DNA from: Platanthera guangdongensis
Lineage: Eukaryota; Streptophyta; Magnoliopsida; Asparagales; Orchidaceae
Length of the DNA: 64,000 bases
Direction: 5' to 3'
Assembly: GCA_039583875.1 (NCBI GenBank)
Contig: CM077153.1
Coordinates: 69,200,482-69,264,481, forward strand
A program made the translations under genes and the position numbers. Every line of letters starts with the position of its first letter. The first letter of the stretch is position 1. The notes below the pieces were generated by a model. The model searched no databases and was not told where the DNA came from. It saw only the letters and a program-made list of their open reading frames with translations. This document shows, one piece after another, positions 1 through 10,169 of the stretch.

Positions 1-1
1 G

Positions 2-244
2 GCCATTGTTCAGTATAGAAGGAAGGCTAAGATGGGAAAGCTACCTCCTACTGCAGTGGAGCCTAGCAAGTACTTTCCTAAGCCATATCATTATTTTGAG
101 AGGCAGAAAATCAAAGCAGAAGAGCTGAAGAAGAAGGACTTAAAAGGCAAGAAGCCTGCTGATGCTGCAACTGCTGAAGCCACTGTCAAAGCTCAAGTCC
201 AATCTGGCAAAGGCATTGTTATCAAAGAACCAGACCAGAAATAG
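2..244 (+). CDS. ORF3 C-terminal end of element 1 (partial)
   Basis: This is the last 80 codons of the third ORF of element 1, open from the window edge to the TAG at 242-244. It contains the KMGKLPPTA and PSKYFPKPYHYFERQKIKAE signatures found at the ends of ORF3 in elements A and B, followed by a lysine-rich tail. The frame is open upstream of the internal ATG at 32, so that ATG is not the true start. The function is unknown; this end is basic and highly charged with no membrane segment. It lies about 300 bp before the 3' LTR, the position of the env-like ORF in SIRE elements. Confidence 0.75.
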   Translation, partial: AIVQYRRKAKMGKLPPTAVEPSKYFPKPYHYFERQKIKAEELKKKDLKGKKPADAATAEATVKAQVQSGKGIVIKEPDQK

Positions 245-529
245 ATTAGGAATTGACTTGAAGATTGTTGTAATCTTTTGAATGAAATACATTTTTGTAA
301 ACCATTGAAGATGTATTAGAAAAATGTTAGAACAATATATGATAAATATATTTCATGATTGTTCTGAGAATATGTCTATTTCTTGGTTGTTCTGCAATGT
401 TGAATGTGTATACATGTGTGAAATATTACATGTTTATGTTTACCCTGCTGAATATAATCTGCTGTACATCATTCTGTAATTTTTAATTATGAATGGTGTA
501 TATCATTGACTAAGGGTTATGACTTCTCC

Positions 530-543
530 AAATAGGGGGAGAT
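530..543 (+). other. polypurine tract of element 1
   Basis: AAATAGGGGGAGAT lies directly before the 3' LTR that starts with TGTTGGG at 544. The same tract precedes the 3' LTRs of elements A and B. It is the expected plus-strand primer. Confidence 0.85.
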
Positions 544-688
544 TGTTGGGTACATTGGTCAAATGTACCTGATTTGAAGAAGCCTCACCCAACTCAATGA
601 TATACAGCATAATGTATTTGATGTATGTTTGAGTTACTTGTGCAGGTTAAGAAAGTACTGGACTGAAGCAAAAAGTTTCTAAGTCCAT

Positions 689-1625
689 GTGTCGACACCC
701 AGAGGGAAAGTGTCGACACTTAAGAAAGCTTGTGTCGACACCCAGACAAGCAGTGTCGACACTTGGAGTCATTGTGTCGACACCTGGGATGCAGAGTCGA
801 CACCAGACAGAAAGTGTCGACACTTGGAGCTGTGTCGACACTCAGTGAAGAAAAGTGCAGACAGAAAGTGTCGACACAAGGAGATGTGTCGACACTCAGT
901 GAAGCTGTGTCTACACCAGAAAGTGTCGACACTTGGAGCTGTGTCGACACTCAGCAAAAGTCTGCAGAGACAAAGTACAAGTGTCGACACTCAACACAAT
1001 GTGTCGACACTATGCAGAAGAGTCAGCACTTGAAGTAAGTGTCGACACTCAACACAATGTGTCGACACTCAATAGAAGAGTCAACATTTGAAGTATGTGT
1101 CGACACCCAGAACAATGTGTCGACACACAGCTGAAGACTCAACACTGGAAGAAAGTGTCGACACATGGAGCTGTGTCGACACTTAGCAAAGAACAGAAAG
1201 AACAACAAATTATTCTAAGTACAAGTGTCGACACTAAGGGAATGTGTCGACACTCAGCTGAAGTCTCAACAACAAGAAGGTGTGTCGACACAAGGAGCTG
1301 TGTCGACACTCAGCAAGAATCAACATAGAAGACTATGTGTCGACACCAAGAAGCAGTGTCGACACTTGACAGATTCAACACAAGAAGATGTGTCGACACA
1401 AAGGAGATGTGTCGACACATAGAAGAATTCAGCAAAAGCTAGAAGAACTAGTACTTGTGTCGACACTCAATTTCAGTGTCGACACATGCAGAAGAATCTG
1501 TGTCAAGACATACAAGGAGTTGTGTCGACACCTTGTAGACTTGTGTCGACACTTACACAACATGTGTCGACACTTGGACTATAAGTGTCGACACTTAAAG
1601 ACAGAAAGTCTCGACACTTACAGAC
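689..1625. repeat. GTGTCGACAC palindrome array in U3 of element 1
   Basis: Dozens of copies of the perfect 10-bp palindrome GTGTCGACAC (or its 8-bp core TGTCGACA) are spaced about 18-45 bp apart, with AG-rich spacers such as AAGGAGAT and TCAGCAAA. The array ends about 130 bp before the TATA box. Long open frames across it, rich in CRH, VST and VDT, are a by-product of the repeat and are not genes. Confidence 0.93.
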
Positions 1626-1750
1626 AGTTAGAGATTTTCAAGAAGTGACTGGATGATTTGACAGATGCCGTTCCAGCCGGTCTACAGCAACTGTCAGAGA
1701 TGTCAGAAGTCAGTTATGAACCGGTCCAGCCGGTTACCATGAAGAAAGCC

Positions 1751-1760
1751 TATAAATAGG
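1751..1760 (+). promoter_or_regulatory. TATA box of element 1 LTR
   Basis: TATAAATAGG stands just after a conserved CCGGTCCAGCCGGT/CCATGAAGAAAGCC block and downstream of the palindrome array. The equivalent position in the other LTRs of the clade also holds a TATA-like box, so this is the likely LTR core promoter. Confidence 0.7.
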
Positions 1761-2652
1761 CACCTACAGTTTACAGAAACTGTTGTTCAAAGTTGTTGAA
1801 AGTGGTTAAGAGTTGTTGAAGTAATTATTGAAGTAATACAAAGAGAATCAACACAAGAAGATCTAGCAGTTCAAGTGCAGATCTAAGAAGTTGGAGAGAG
1901 AGGGCTCCATCCAAGAAATCAGCCTTTGGAACTAGGCTGAGAAGAAGGATTCAGATTCAGTCTGGATCTTAAGTGGCAGAGGTCAAGGAACAACTGTAGA
2001 GGATTCAGTCTTATTCAGTTCTACTCAAGAAGCTTTGAAGGAAGCTAAGTCAGGGTGAATCCAGCTGAGTTCTTCCAAGAACTCATCAAGAATCTCTCAA
2101 CTCCTCTCCTTTAATTCTGAGTTGTAGAGTTATTATTTGTATTACATTTAAACTTGTAGGATCCTTTGGATCTGAGTGATTTGTAAGCCTGTATTTATAA
2201 AGGCTGAGGGTAGGGCTTGTTAGCCTGAGTGTAGGAGATAGAGATCTCTGAGTGTAGGCCTTGTTGGCTGAGTGTAGGCCTTGGTTGGCTGAGTGTAGGC
2301 CTTGATTGGCTGAGTGTAGGCTTTGGGATAAAGCTGAGTTGTAAGGCTTTGGGCCTGAGGTAGGAACCAATTTTGGTTCTGAGACAGTGGAGAAGTTTGG
2401 CCGAATCTAGTACACTGCTAGATAGGCGAAGGGGGAAAGTGGATGTACCCATATCTTGGGGAACCACTATAAAACACTGTGTGCTGTGCTGTGATTGTGC
2501 TGTGGATTAGCTGTGTATGTTTTGATATTGCTGTTTGCTGTGCATAAGTAGTTAGAAATCTGTGATATAACTGTTTGGCTGCCAACAAAGTTAGAAAAGG
2601 ATTAGGTCACCTATTCACCCCCCCTCTAGGTGTTTAGGTACCATATCTTTCA

Positions 2653-2941
2653 TCGACATAGCTCCTTTGATGTTGACACAAATTCTCGACACAACATCTG
2701 TAGAATGTGTCGACACTAATTCTGTGTGTCGACACAATCACTTTTTCTCTTTAACTTTGTTGAAACTCTGTTGTGTGTCGACACAATTCCTGTGTGTCGA
2801 CACTGCTTCTGTGTGTCGACTCAGTTGATGTCGCCAAAGTCTTCTGTGTGTCGACACTGCCTCTATGTATCGACACACTTGGTGTCGACTAAGTTTTTCT
2901 GTGTGTCGACACTGCCTTTGTATGTCGACACAGTTGATGTC
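2653..2941 (-). mobile_element. LTR fragment D, left piece (Copia, reverse orientation)
   Basis: This is a palindrome-array segment carrying many TGTCGACA copies, with spacers in the reverse orientation to elements 1 and A. It continues at 15692 across the insertion of element A, as shown by the ATGTC target duplication at 2937-2941 and 15687-15691. Its left part was interrupted by element 1. Confidence 0.8.
2937..2941. repeat. target site duplication of element A, left copy (ATGTC)
   Basis: ATGTC directly precedes the TG of the 5' LTR of A and is repeated at 15687-15691 directly after its 3' LTR. Five bases is the usual Copia duplication length. Confidence 0.93.
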
Positions 2942-3088
2942 TGTTGGGTACAGTGGAATATATGTACCTGATTTGAAGAAGCCTCGCCCTACTCAATGAT
3001 ATACATCAAGGTGTATTTGATGTGTTTTTGAGTTTATGTGTGCAGGTTAAGTAACTGCAGGCTTGTAGGAAAAGTTTCTAAGTACATG

Positions 3089-3850
3089 TGTCGACACCTA
3101 GAAGAAAAGTGTCGACACTTAAGAAGGCTTGTGTCAACACCTAGAGAAGTAGTGTCGACACTTGGAGTAATTGTGTCGACACCAGGAAGCCAGAGTCGAC
3201 ACCAGAAGGAAAGTGTCGACACATACAGGATTTGTCGACACACAATGAAGAAATGTCTACATAATCTGTGTCAACACTTAGAAGCAGTGTCGACACCCAG
3301 AGGAACTTTGTCGACATCAAAAGTGTAGACACTAGGAGGCTGTGTCGACACTCAGCAAAACATCAACAAAGTTCAAGTACAAGTGTCGACACTAGGAGGC
3401 TGTGTCGACACTCAGCGAACTTCAACAAATTCTAAGTACATGTGTCGACACAAAGGAGATGTGTCGACACTCAGCAAAAGTCTCAACACATGAAGAATGT
3501 GTCGACACAAAGGAGATGTGTCGACACTCAGCAAAAGTTTCAACACAGAAGGCATGTGTCGACACAAAGAAGATGTGTCGACACTTAGCAAGTATCAACA
3601 CAAGAAGATGTGTCGACACAAAGGAGTTGTGTCGACACTTAGAAGAAATCAACTAAGTATTGAAGAAGAAGAACTTGTGTCGACACACATAATCAGTGTC
3701 GACACATTCTGAAGAAACAGTGTCGAGAAGTAATTTCTACAACACAAGGAGTTGTGTCGACACCATGAAGGCTAGTGTCGACACTTAGTCTAATTGTGTT
3801 GACACTTGGTCCATTTGTGTCGACACATAAAGACTGTCTGTCTCGACACT
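3089..3850. repeat. GTGTCGACAC palindrome array, 5' LTR of A
   Basis: By hand count there are about 25-30 exact TGTCGACA cores plus roughly eight decayed ones such as TGTCAACA, TGTTGACA and TCTCGACA. Most decayed copies have lost the central CG, as expected from deamination of methylated cytosine. Spacers are short, AG-rich and partly repeated. Confidence 0.93.
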
Positions 3851-3983
3851 TTCAGACTGTGACAGAGTTTTCAAGAAGTGATTGGATGACTTGACAGCTG
3901 CCATTTCAACCGGTCAACTGTTACTGTCAGAGCAGTCAGAAGTTTGTTAGAAACCGGATCAGCCGGTCACCATGAAGAAAGCT

Positions 3984-3990
3984 TATATAA
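3984..3990 (+). promoter_or_regulatory. TATA box of element A 5' LTR
   Basis: TATATAA follows the conserved ACCGGATCAGCCGGTCACC block and lies about 130 bp after the last array copy. The 3' LTR has the same box at 14812-14819. Transcription would start roughly 30 bp downstream. Confidence 0.7.
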
Positions 3991-4864
3991 AGGCCTATTA
4001 CTTCAACAGAAGAAGATTGAGTATTGGATTCATTGAAGATCTAACAACACTAAAAGAAGAAGACCTTCAAGTGAAGATCTAAGAAGTTGGAGAGAGAGAG
4101 CTCCTTCTAAGAAGACAGCTATTGAACCAAGCTGTGAAGAAAGTTTCAGATTGAGATCTGATTCTTAAGTCAGCAGTGATTGAAGATCATCTGCATAGAG
4201 TTTCAACCCTGCTGTGTTCTAATTCAAGAAGCTTTGAAGAAAGCCAAGGGAGGTTGATCTCAGCAAAGTTCTTCCAAGAACTCATCAAGAAACCAGTCAA
4301 CTCTTCTCTCTCATTCTGAGTTGTGGGTATATACTTTGTAATTTTAATTTCTTGTAGGATCCTTAGGGATCTGAGTTGTAAGCCTGAAATTATAAAGGCT
4401 GAGTGGTAGGGCCTGTGTTCCTGAGTGTAGGAGATTCATTTCTCTGAGTGTAGGCCTTGTTGAGGGCTGAGTGTAGGTCTTATCGAAGGCTGAGTGTAGG
4501 TCTTGGTGAAGACTGAGTGGTAGGGCTATTGAGCCTGAGTTGTAGGAGTGTGATCACTCTGAGCTGTAGGAACCTATTTGGGGTTCTGAGTTGTAAGATC
4601 TGAGGATCTGAGGAGTAGTGGAGAAGTTGGGCCGAATCTAGTACACTACTAGATAGGCGAAGGGGGAAAGTGGATGTACCCAGACCTTGGGGAACCACTA
4701 TAAATCCTGTGTGCTCTCTGTGATTGTATGCTTGTGTGAATGTTGTGGTTGCTGTGCTGTGAATTGCAATTACTGTACTATAGTTCTGCCTTTAAAGTTT
4801 AAAAAGGTTAAGTGCACATATTCACCCCCCCCCCTATAGGTGTTTAGGCACTAGTTCTTTCAAG

Positions 4865-4875
4865 TGGTATCAGAG
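4865..4875 (+). other. primer binding site (initiator tRNA-Met type), element A
   Basis: TGGTATCAGAG begins two bases after the 5' LTR end and matches the 3' end complement of plant initiator tRNA-Met, the standard Copia minus-strand primer. Confidence 0.93.
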
Positions 4876-4955
4876 GGAGGTTACTCAAAAAATGGACATA
4901 ACTGTCTGAGTAAAAGATCCTGTAGGCAGTATCAGCAGAATCAAGAATCAAGAAA

Positions 4956-6968
4956 ATGGGTTCAACAGAGAATCACAAAGAACTAGGATCCATGAAGTTG
5001 TCAATCTGTAGAAAGGAAATTTTTGGTATTTGGAAAGAAAGGGTTAGACTATTTATGGAAGCCTCTGACCCTAGAATCTATATCACAGTCAAAGAAGGGT
5101 CATATGTGCCAATGAAAGTATCTGTCCTGGATGCAAATCAGAGAACTCCTAAGGACTATTCAAAGATGACTAAAGATGAGATTATTCTGGCCACTATGGA
5201 TAAGAGGGCTCAGAATATCATTGTAAGTGCAATAGATGATGCCACATTTCAGAATTTGATTCACTGTAAAACTTCTAAAGAGATGTGGGATACACTGATA
5301 GTCTATATGGAAGGTTCAGAAGAGGTAAGACAAGACAGTAAATCTTTGTTGAATCAAGAGTATGAAAGCTTCAGACATGGCAGGTCTGATAGCATAACTG
5401 AGTGCTACAAGAAATTCTATAGGATTGTCAATGAGTTGATGTCTTATGGAAGAGAATTCAGCAACTATGAATTGAATGATAAGTTCTTGAGATCCTTGAC
5501 TAAGGACTGGGATACCAAGATTTGTGCCATAAGGGAAATGGCCAAATTAGCAGACATTCCTCCTCCAACATTGTTTGGAAAACTGTTATCATATGAGATG
5601 CAGTTAATGGTAAGAAAGGAGGAAGAGAAGACTACCAGAGTTGAGCACAAAGAAAGATCTGTGGCTTTCAAGACAGAAGCCAGTAAGAAATATAAAATTA
5701 AGTCTCCATCTCCACCTCCAAAAGTTGCTGAGACTGAGACAGATGAGTCAGAAAGCAAGAATTCTGAAAGCAGTGAGAGTGATGAAGATTTTGCAGCTTT
5801 CACTAGACATTTTCAGAAGTTTCTAAAGAAGAAACAGTGGAGGTCTAAGCCATCCACTTCACAGAAGTCATCAAAGTATGACAGGAGAAAGCCCAAGTCA
5901 AGTAAAACTACATCTTCAAAGATAGTTTGTTATTGTTGTAACAAACAGGGACATGTTGTTGCTGACTGTCCAGAGAAAAGGAAAGAGTCAACTGATAAGA
6001 AGAAGACTCAGATCAAGGGCAAAAAGGAAAGGTCCTTTGTTGCTAAGAAGGACAAAAGTCTGTCTGATATGTCATCTTCAGAAACTGATTCAGAAGCTGA
6101 AGCTTATATTGGACTGTTTGCTGAAGAAGAGGAAGATGAGTTCATCCAGTTAATGAACTTAATATATGAGCATGAGGACAATCAGTGCCAGGGACTGATG
6201 GCCTTATCAGAAGGAGACAAAATCCAGGATCAGCCTGGACCAAGTCAGGTACAAAATTGTTCTGTTAGTTCAATTTCTAGTACTGAGTCAGATTCAGATA
6301 CATCAGCATCAAGTGATGTTAGTGGATCTGAATCTGAAGGAGACATTCATCAGTTGATTGATGAATATAGGGTAGTGTTGCAAGCTTTGAAGAAAAGCAA
6401 ATCCTTGGCCAAGAGTCAGGCTAAGGAGATTGCCAGTCTTAAAGTTGCTGCAACAGATTTTGACAAGTTGCTTGATCAGAAATTAAATGAAATATCTAGA
6501 CTGAAGCACATTACTGTTATTCAGATGGGGACTATAACATTTAAAAATGATCAAATCAGAAATCTGGAGATTAGTCTTCAGAAAGAGAGAGATATAATAG
6601 CAAGTTTTTCTAAACCAAAGTCTGTTCTACCTTTGATAGATGAGTTTGCACCTCATAAGGGTAAAACTGGATTGGGGTTTACAAAACCTGCTTGGACAGT
6701 CAAGTCCAAATCTAAGGGCAAAGCCCCAGTACTCAACAAGAAGCCTGCTGTAGACAAAATAGCCAGGGTTGTACCTAAACAAAGGTACAACAGATTTGAG
6801 TGCTGGTGTTGTGGCAAGATAGGCCACTTTGCCATAGATTGTTGGCACAATTCCAGTGCCAAGATGGGTAGCAAACTGCCTGCTAGAAAAGCTATAGGTA
6901 GTTTTGTCAAGAGGCAGACTAACTTGCACCAAGGACCCAAGAAGTTTTTGGGTTCTAAGGTTAAGTAA
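4956..6968 (+). CDS. gag: Gag of element A (intact, two zinc knuckles)
   Basis: This 670-residue capsid/nucleocapsid precursor is the only undamaged retrotransposon ORF in the window. The N-terminal 200 residues resemble Copia Gag (motifs FGIWKERVRLFMEA and EMWDTL). A charged Ser/Glu-rich linker follows. The first CCHC zinc knuckle, CYCCNKQGHVVADC, is at residues 325-338. An acidic region and a coiled-coil-like stretch (about 460-555) come next. The second CCHC knuckle, CWCCGKIGHFAIDC, is at 616-629, followed by a basic tail. Two knuckles nearly 300 residues apart are unusual, since plant Copia Gags normally have one. The ATG lies 80 bp after the PBS. The stop is TAA, in frame with pol. Confidence 0.93.
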   Translation: MGSTENHKELGSMKLSICRKEIFGIWKERVRLFMEASDPRIYITVKEGSYVPMKVSVLDANQRTPKDYSKMTKDEIILATMDKRAQNIIVSAIDDATFQNLIHCKTSKEMWDTLIVYMEGSEEVRQDSKSLLNQEYESFRHGRSDSITECYKKFYRIVNELMSYGREFSNYELNDKFLRSLTKDWDTKICAIREMAKLADIPPPTLFGKLLSYEMQLMVRKEEEKTTRVEHKERSVAFKTEASKKYKIKSPSPPPKVAETETDESESKNSESSESDEDFAAFTRHFQKFLKKKQWRSKPSTSQKSSKYDRRKPKSSKTTSSKIVCYCCNKQGHVVADCPEKRKESTDKKKTQIKGKKERSFVAKKDKSLSDMSSSETDSEAEAYIGLFAEEEEDEFIQLMNLIYEHEDNQCQGLMALSEGDKIQDQPGPSQVQNCSVSSISSTESDSDTSASSDVSGSESEGDIHQLIDEYRVVLQALKKSKSLAKSQAKEIASLKVAATDFDKLLDQKLNEISRLKHITVIQMGTITFKNDQIRNLEISLQKERDIIASFSKPKSVLPLIDEFAPHKGKTGLGFTKPAWTVKSKSKGKAPVLNKKPAVDKIARVVPKQRYNRFECWCCGKIGHFAIDCWHNSSAKMGSKLPARKAIGSFVKRQTNLHQGPKKFLGSKVK

Positions 6969-6986
6969 TCTGTTTTGCAGGTGAGT
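6966..6986 (+). promoter_or_regulatory. gag stop with overlapping splice-site-like sequence
   Basis: The gag TAA is followed by TCTGTTTTGCAG and then GTGAGT. The first is a good 3' splice acceptor (pyrimidine run plus CAG) and CAG/GTGAGT is a perfect plant 5' donor. Gag and pol are in the same frame across the stop. Element B has the same layout with CAG/GTAAGT (31581-31601), and element C keeps the stop and the acceptor-like part. Some plant Copia elements make a gag-only spliced RNA; use here is inferred. Confidence 0.55.
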
Positions 6987-9900
6987 CCAAGTGGCCATGC
7001 CCCAATATGGTACTTGGACAGTGGATGTTCCAGGCACATGACTGGAACTATGGGATTGCTGAAGGACTATACACCAATCAAGGATGGTCCTAAAGTCACC
7101 TTTGGTGGTTCTGAAAAAGGAATCATCAAAGGCTTTGGTAACATTTCTAGCAACCTTATTACAATTACTCAAGTGGCTTATGTTAAATGTTTGAAACACA
7201 ACCTCATGAGTATAAGACAGCTGAGTGATTTAGGATATGACATCTCATTTGTCAAAGATGGTTGTCATATCAGGAGGTCAAATGATCAAAAGATCATTCT
7301 GACAGGTTATAGGAAGAGAAATGTCTATTGTCTAGATATTATGTGTGAGAACAATATTTCTCCTGTGTGTCTTGTAGCTGATGAGAAAGTCTCTCATTGT
7401 GTCAAATGGCACAAGAGGCTATCCCATCTTAACTATAAGACAATTGGTCAACTCTATAGTAAAGAGTTAGTGAGGAATGGTACTCAGGTTAAGTGCATAA
7501 AGGTTGGGATATGCTCAGCTTGTCAAAAGGGCAAGCAGACCAAATCCACCTTTAATAGCATTAAGAACAAAGATGTTGTGAGGTGCCTATACCTCTTGCA
7601 CATGGATCTTTTTGGTCCTATGCCAGTTCACAGCCAAGGTAGGAAGGTCTACACATTTGTGGTTGTAGATGATTATTCAAGATTTTCCTGGGTATTCTTC
7701 CTAAGGCAAAAATCTGAAACACCTAGTATCTTTTATAGTTTTGTCAAACAAATTCAGAATGAGCTAGACAGTACAGTGGTCAAAATAAGAAGTGGCCATG
7801 GTACTGAATTCCAGTATGATAGTATGACAAAGCTATGTGAAGAGTTTGGGATATTTCAGGAATTTTCCTCACCAAGAACACCTCAGCAAAATGGTATTGC
7901 TGAAAGGAAAAATAGAACCTTGATAGAGGCTGGTAGAACCCTATTAAGTGACACATCTCTCCCAGAATATTTCTGGGCTGAGGCAGTAAACACTGCATGT
8001 CATGTAATTAATAGGGCTACTATCACGAAAAGCCACTATAAGACCCCCTATGAGATTGTGAAGGGCAGAAAACCAAATCTATCCTATTTCAGGATCTTTG
8101 GTTGTAAATGTTATATACTTAACAATGGAAAGTCTTATCTAACTAAGTTTGCTGCCAAATCCCAAGAGAGGATCTTTGTTGGGTACAGCAACAACAGTAA
8201 GGCTTATAGGGTCTACAACTTAACTACTCAAGTTGTAGAAGAGTCAGTACATGTAGTGTTTGATGAAGCTAGACTCATTAACAATGAATTGTCTAGAAGT
8301 ATTTGCAGCTCGACAGGTGTGACTGAGAAGATGGACAAGCTTACTATTGAAGAAGGTTCTACAGCAAGTCAACAAGTGGATGATAGTGGCTGTTGTCCAG
8401 GGGGAGTACTAGATACACCTGATGCAGAAGAAGACCAAGGGGTGCAACAAGTTGAAGAGAATGAAGGTGTACAACCTGAAGACAGGCTGCCTCCAGCAAA
8501 TAGACATCTAAAAGATCATCCAACCAATCAAATTATTGGTGATCTCAGACAAGGGGTACAAACAAGGAGCAGGAATCTAAGTTCAGTTCTCTACTCCAGC
8601 TTTCTATCCCAAGTAGAGCCAAAGAAATTTGAAGAAGCAATCCTAGACCCTCATTGGATTGAGGCTTTGCAAGAAGAGCTAAACCAGTTCAAAAGATGCA
8701 ATGTCTGGGAGCTAGTTCCTAAACCCAAGGACCACAATATTATAGGAACTAAGTGGATCTTTAGGAACAAGATGGATGAACATGAAGTTATTGTGAAGAA
8801 CAAAGCTAGACTAGTTGCTAAAGGATATAGGCAGGAAGAAGGTATTGATTTTGATCAAACCTTTGCTCCAGTAGCCAGACTGGAGGCAATAAGGATGTTC
8901 TTGGCCTATGCAACCTATCAAGGGTTTAAAGTATACCAAATGGATGTTAAGTCAGCCTTTCTGAATGGAAATCTGAAGGAAGAAGTCTATGTGGAACAGC
9001 CATCAGGTTTTGTTGATTCAACTAAACCTAATTATGTTTATAGACTTAGGAAGGCTTTGTATGGGTTAAAACAAGCCCCTAGGGCTTGGTATGAGACCCT
9101 GTCTAGTTTCCTCATTGAGAATAAGTTCACAAGGGGGAAAATAGACAAGACTCTATTCCTTAGGGAATCCAGAGGCAAGATAATCTTAGTCCAAATATAT
9201 GTAGATGACATCATATTTGGGTCTACAGAAAGTAGTCTTTGCAGAAAGTTTGCAAAACTAATGCAAGGACAATTTGAAATGAGCAGTATGGGGGAACTTA
9301 AGTTCTTCTTTGGTCTCCAAGTTAGACAGACTGAGGATGGTTTATCCATATGCCAGTCTAAGTTCACCCTAGAATTGATAAGGAAGTATGGTATGGAATC
9401 ATCCACTACCATGAAAACTCCTATGGGGTCAACAATGTCTTTATGCAAAGATGATGCAGGGAAACCTGTAGATGAAACCTTGTATAGAGGGATAGTTGGC
9501 TCCCTACTTTATTTGACTACAAGTAGACCAGATATCATGTATGCTACATGTGTCTGTGCTAGGTAGTAAGCTTGCCCTAAAGAATCTCATTTGACAGCAG
9601 TCAAAAGAATTCTCAGATATCTTAAGGGCACTCCTTATCTAGGCCTTTGGTACCCTAGGAATGGAGAGTTTGAACTGACAGGTTATTCAGATGCAGATTT
9701 TGCAGGCTGCAAGGAAGATAGGAAAAGTACAACAGGTACCTATCAATTCCTAGGTGGAAGGCTGATATCATGGAGTAGCAAGAAACAAACAAGTGTGGCT
9801 ATCTCCACAGCAGAATCAGAGTATGTTGCTGCAGGAAGTTGATGTGCTCAACTTCTATGGATACAACATCAATTAGAAGATTATGGTACTCAAGTAAGTA

Positions 9901-10142
9901 GAACACCTCTATTTTGTGATTCTACTAGTGTCATTTCTATTGCAAATAATCATGTCTCCCATAGTAGGACTAAGCACATAGAAATAAAATACCATTTTCT
10001 AAGAGAACATGTGGAAAAAGGAGATATTTCCCTAAAGTATGTTAAGACAGATAATCAGTTAGCTGATATGTATACTAAGCCCTTAGATGAAACCAAATTC
10101 AATAAATTTAAAATTGAATTAGGTATGATAAACTTAGAATAG
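6975..10142 (+). pseudogene. pol: Pol polyprotein of element A (broken)
   Basis: The domains in order are aspartic protease ([13 protein letters not shown], about residues 13-25), GAG-pre-integrase with HHCC zinc ligands (HKRLSHLN ... CSACQKGK), integrase core (HMDLFGP ... [10 protein letters not shown]), reverse transcriptase ([20 protein letters not shown]) and RNase H ([21 protein letters not shown]), ending LGMINLE at 10142. The second integrase aspartate is Gly (GGC at 7794-7796), whereas B keeps Asp there. Two adjacent stops at 9564-9569 replace Tyr-Gln of B, and a TGA at 9840-9842 replaces Cys. There is no frameshift. There is no ATG; the frame continues from gag after one TAA. Confidence 0.93.
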
Positions 10143-10169
10143 TTTACAAAAAATTGGCTAAGTAAAATG

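Larger units (their letters stand above)
1..2652 (+). mobile_element. Copia element 1, 3' part (SIRE-like, palindrome-array clade)
   Basis: This is the right-hand end of a Ty1/Copia element: the end of ORF3, a non-coding stretch, a polypurine tract at 530-543 and a complete 3' LTR. The internal sequence aligns with the ORF3 end of element A (13238-13477) and element B (25181-25417). The LTR ends in TTTCA at 2652 and is followed directly by LTR material of the opposite orientation (element D), so element 1 sits inside D. Its left end and left target duplication lie outside the window; the first five flanking bases on the right are TCGAC. Confidence 0.9.
544..2652 (+). repeat. 3' LTR of element 1
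   Basis: The 2109-bp LTR runs from TGTTGGG to TTTCA. In order it holds a conserved 5' block, a palindrome array (689-1625), a CCGGTCCAGCCGGT block, a TATA box TATAAATAGG at 1751-1760, a run of TGAGTGTAGG-type short repeats (about 2210-2370), a conserved GGGGGAAAGTGGATGTACCC block near 2430 and a C-rich end. The order is the same in the LTRs of A, B and F. Confidence 0.92.
2942..4862 (+). repeat. 5' LTR of element A
   Basis: The 1921-bp LTR starts TGTTGGG and ends TTTCA. The palindrome array (3089-3850) lies upstream of a TATA box at 3984-3990, followed by TGAGTGTAGG repeats and the GGGGGAAAGTGGATGTACCC block (about 4661-4681). The second TATA-like string ACCACTATAAAT after that block is conserved too. 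Confidence 0.95.

Noticed and set aside
689..1625. CRISPR-like array of palindromic repeats with spacers.
   Set aside because: Spacing and spacers are irregular and repeated, there are no cas genes, the DNA is plant nuclear, and the arrays lie inside LTRs.
647..1648. Overlapping ORFs on both strands rich in CRH, VST and VDT (also near 3034-3712, 13843-14540, 24070-24815, 34892-35676, 38960-39621).
   Set aside because: They are translations of the GTGTCGACAC array. The motif has no stop in any frame on either strand, so ORFs arise by chance in all frames.
2210..2370. TGAGTGTAGG repeats as telomere-like or satellite DNA.
   Set aside because: They are a short internal repeat found at the same place in every LTR of the clade (1, A, B, F), so they belong to the LTR.
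4865..4875. tRNA-Met gene fragments at the TGGTATCAGAG strings.
   Set aside because: They are short primer binding sites at LTR borders with no tRNA body.
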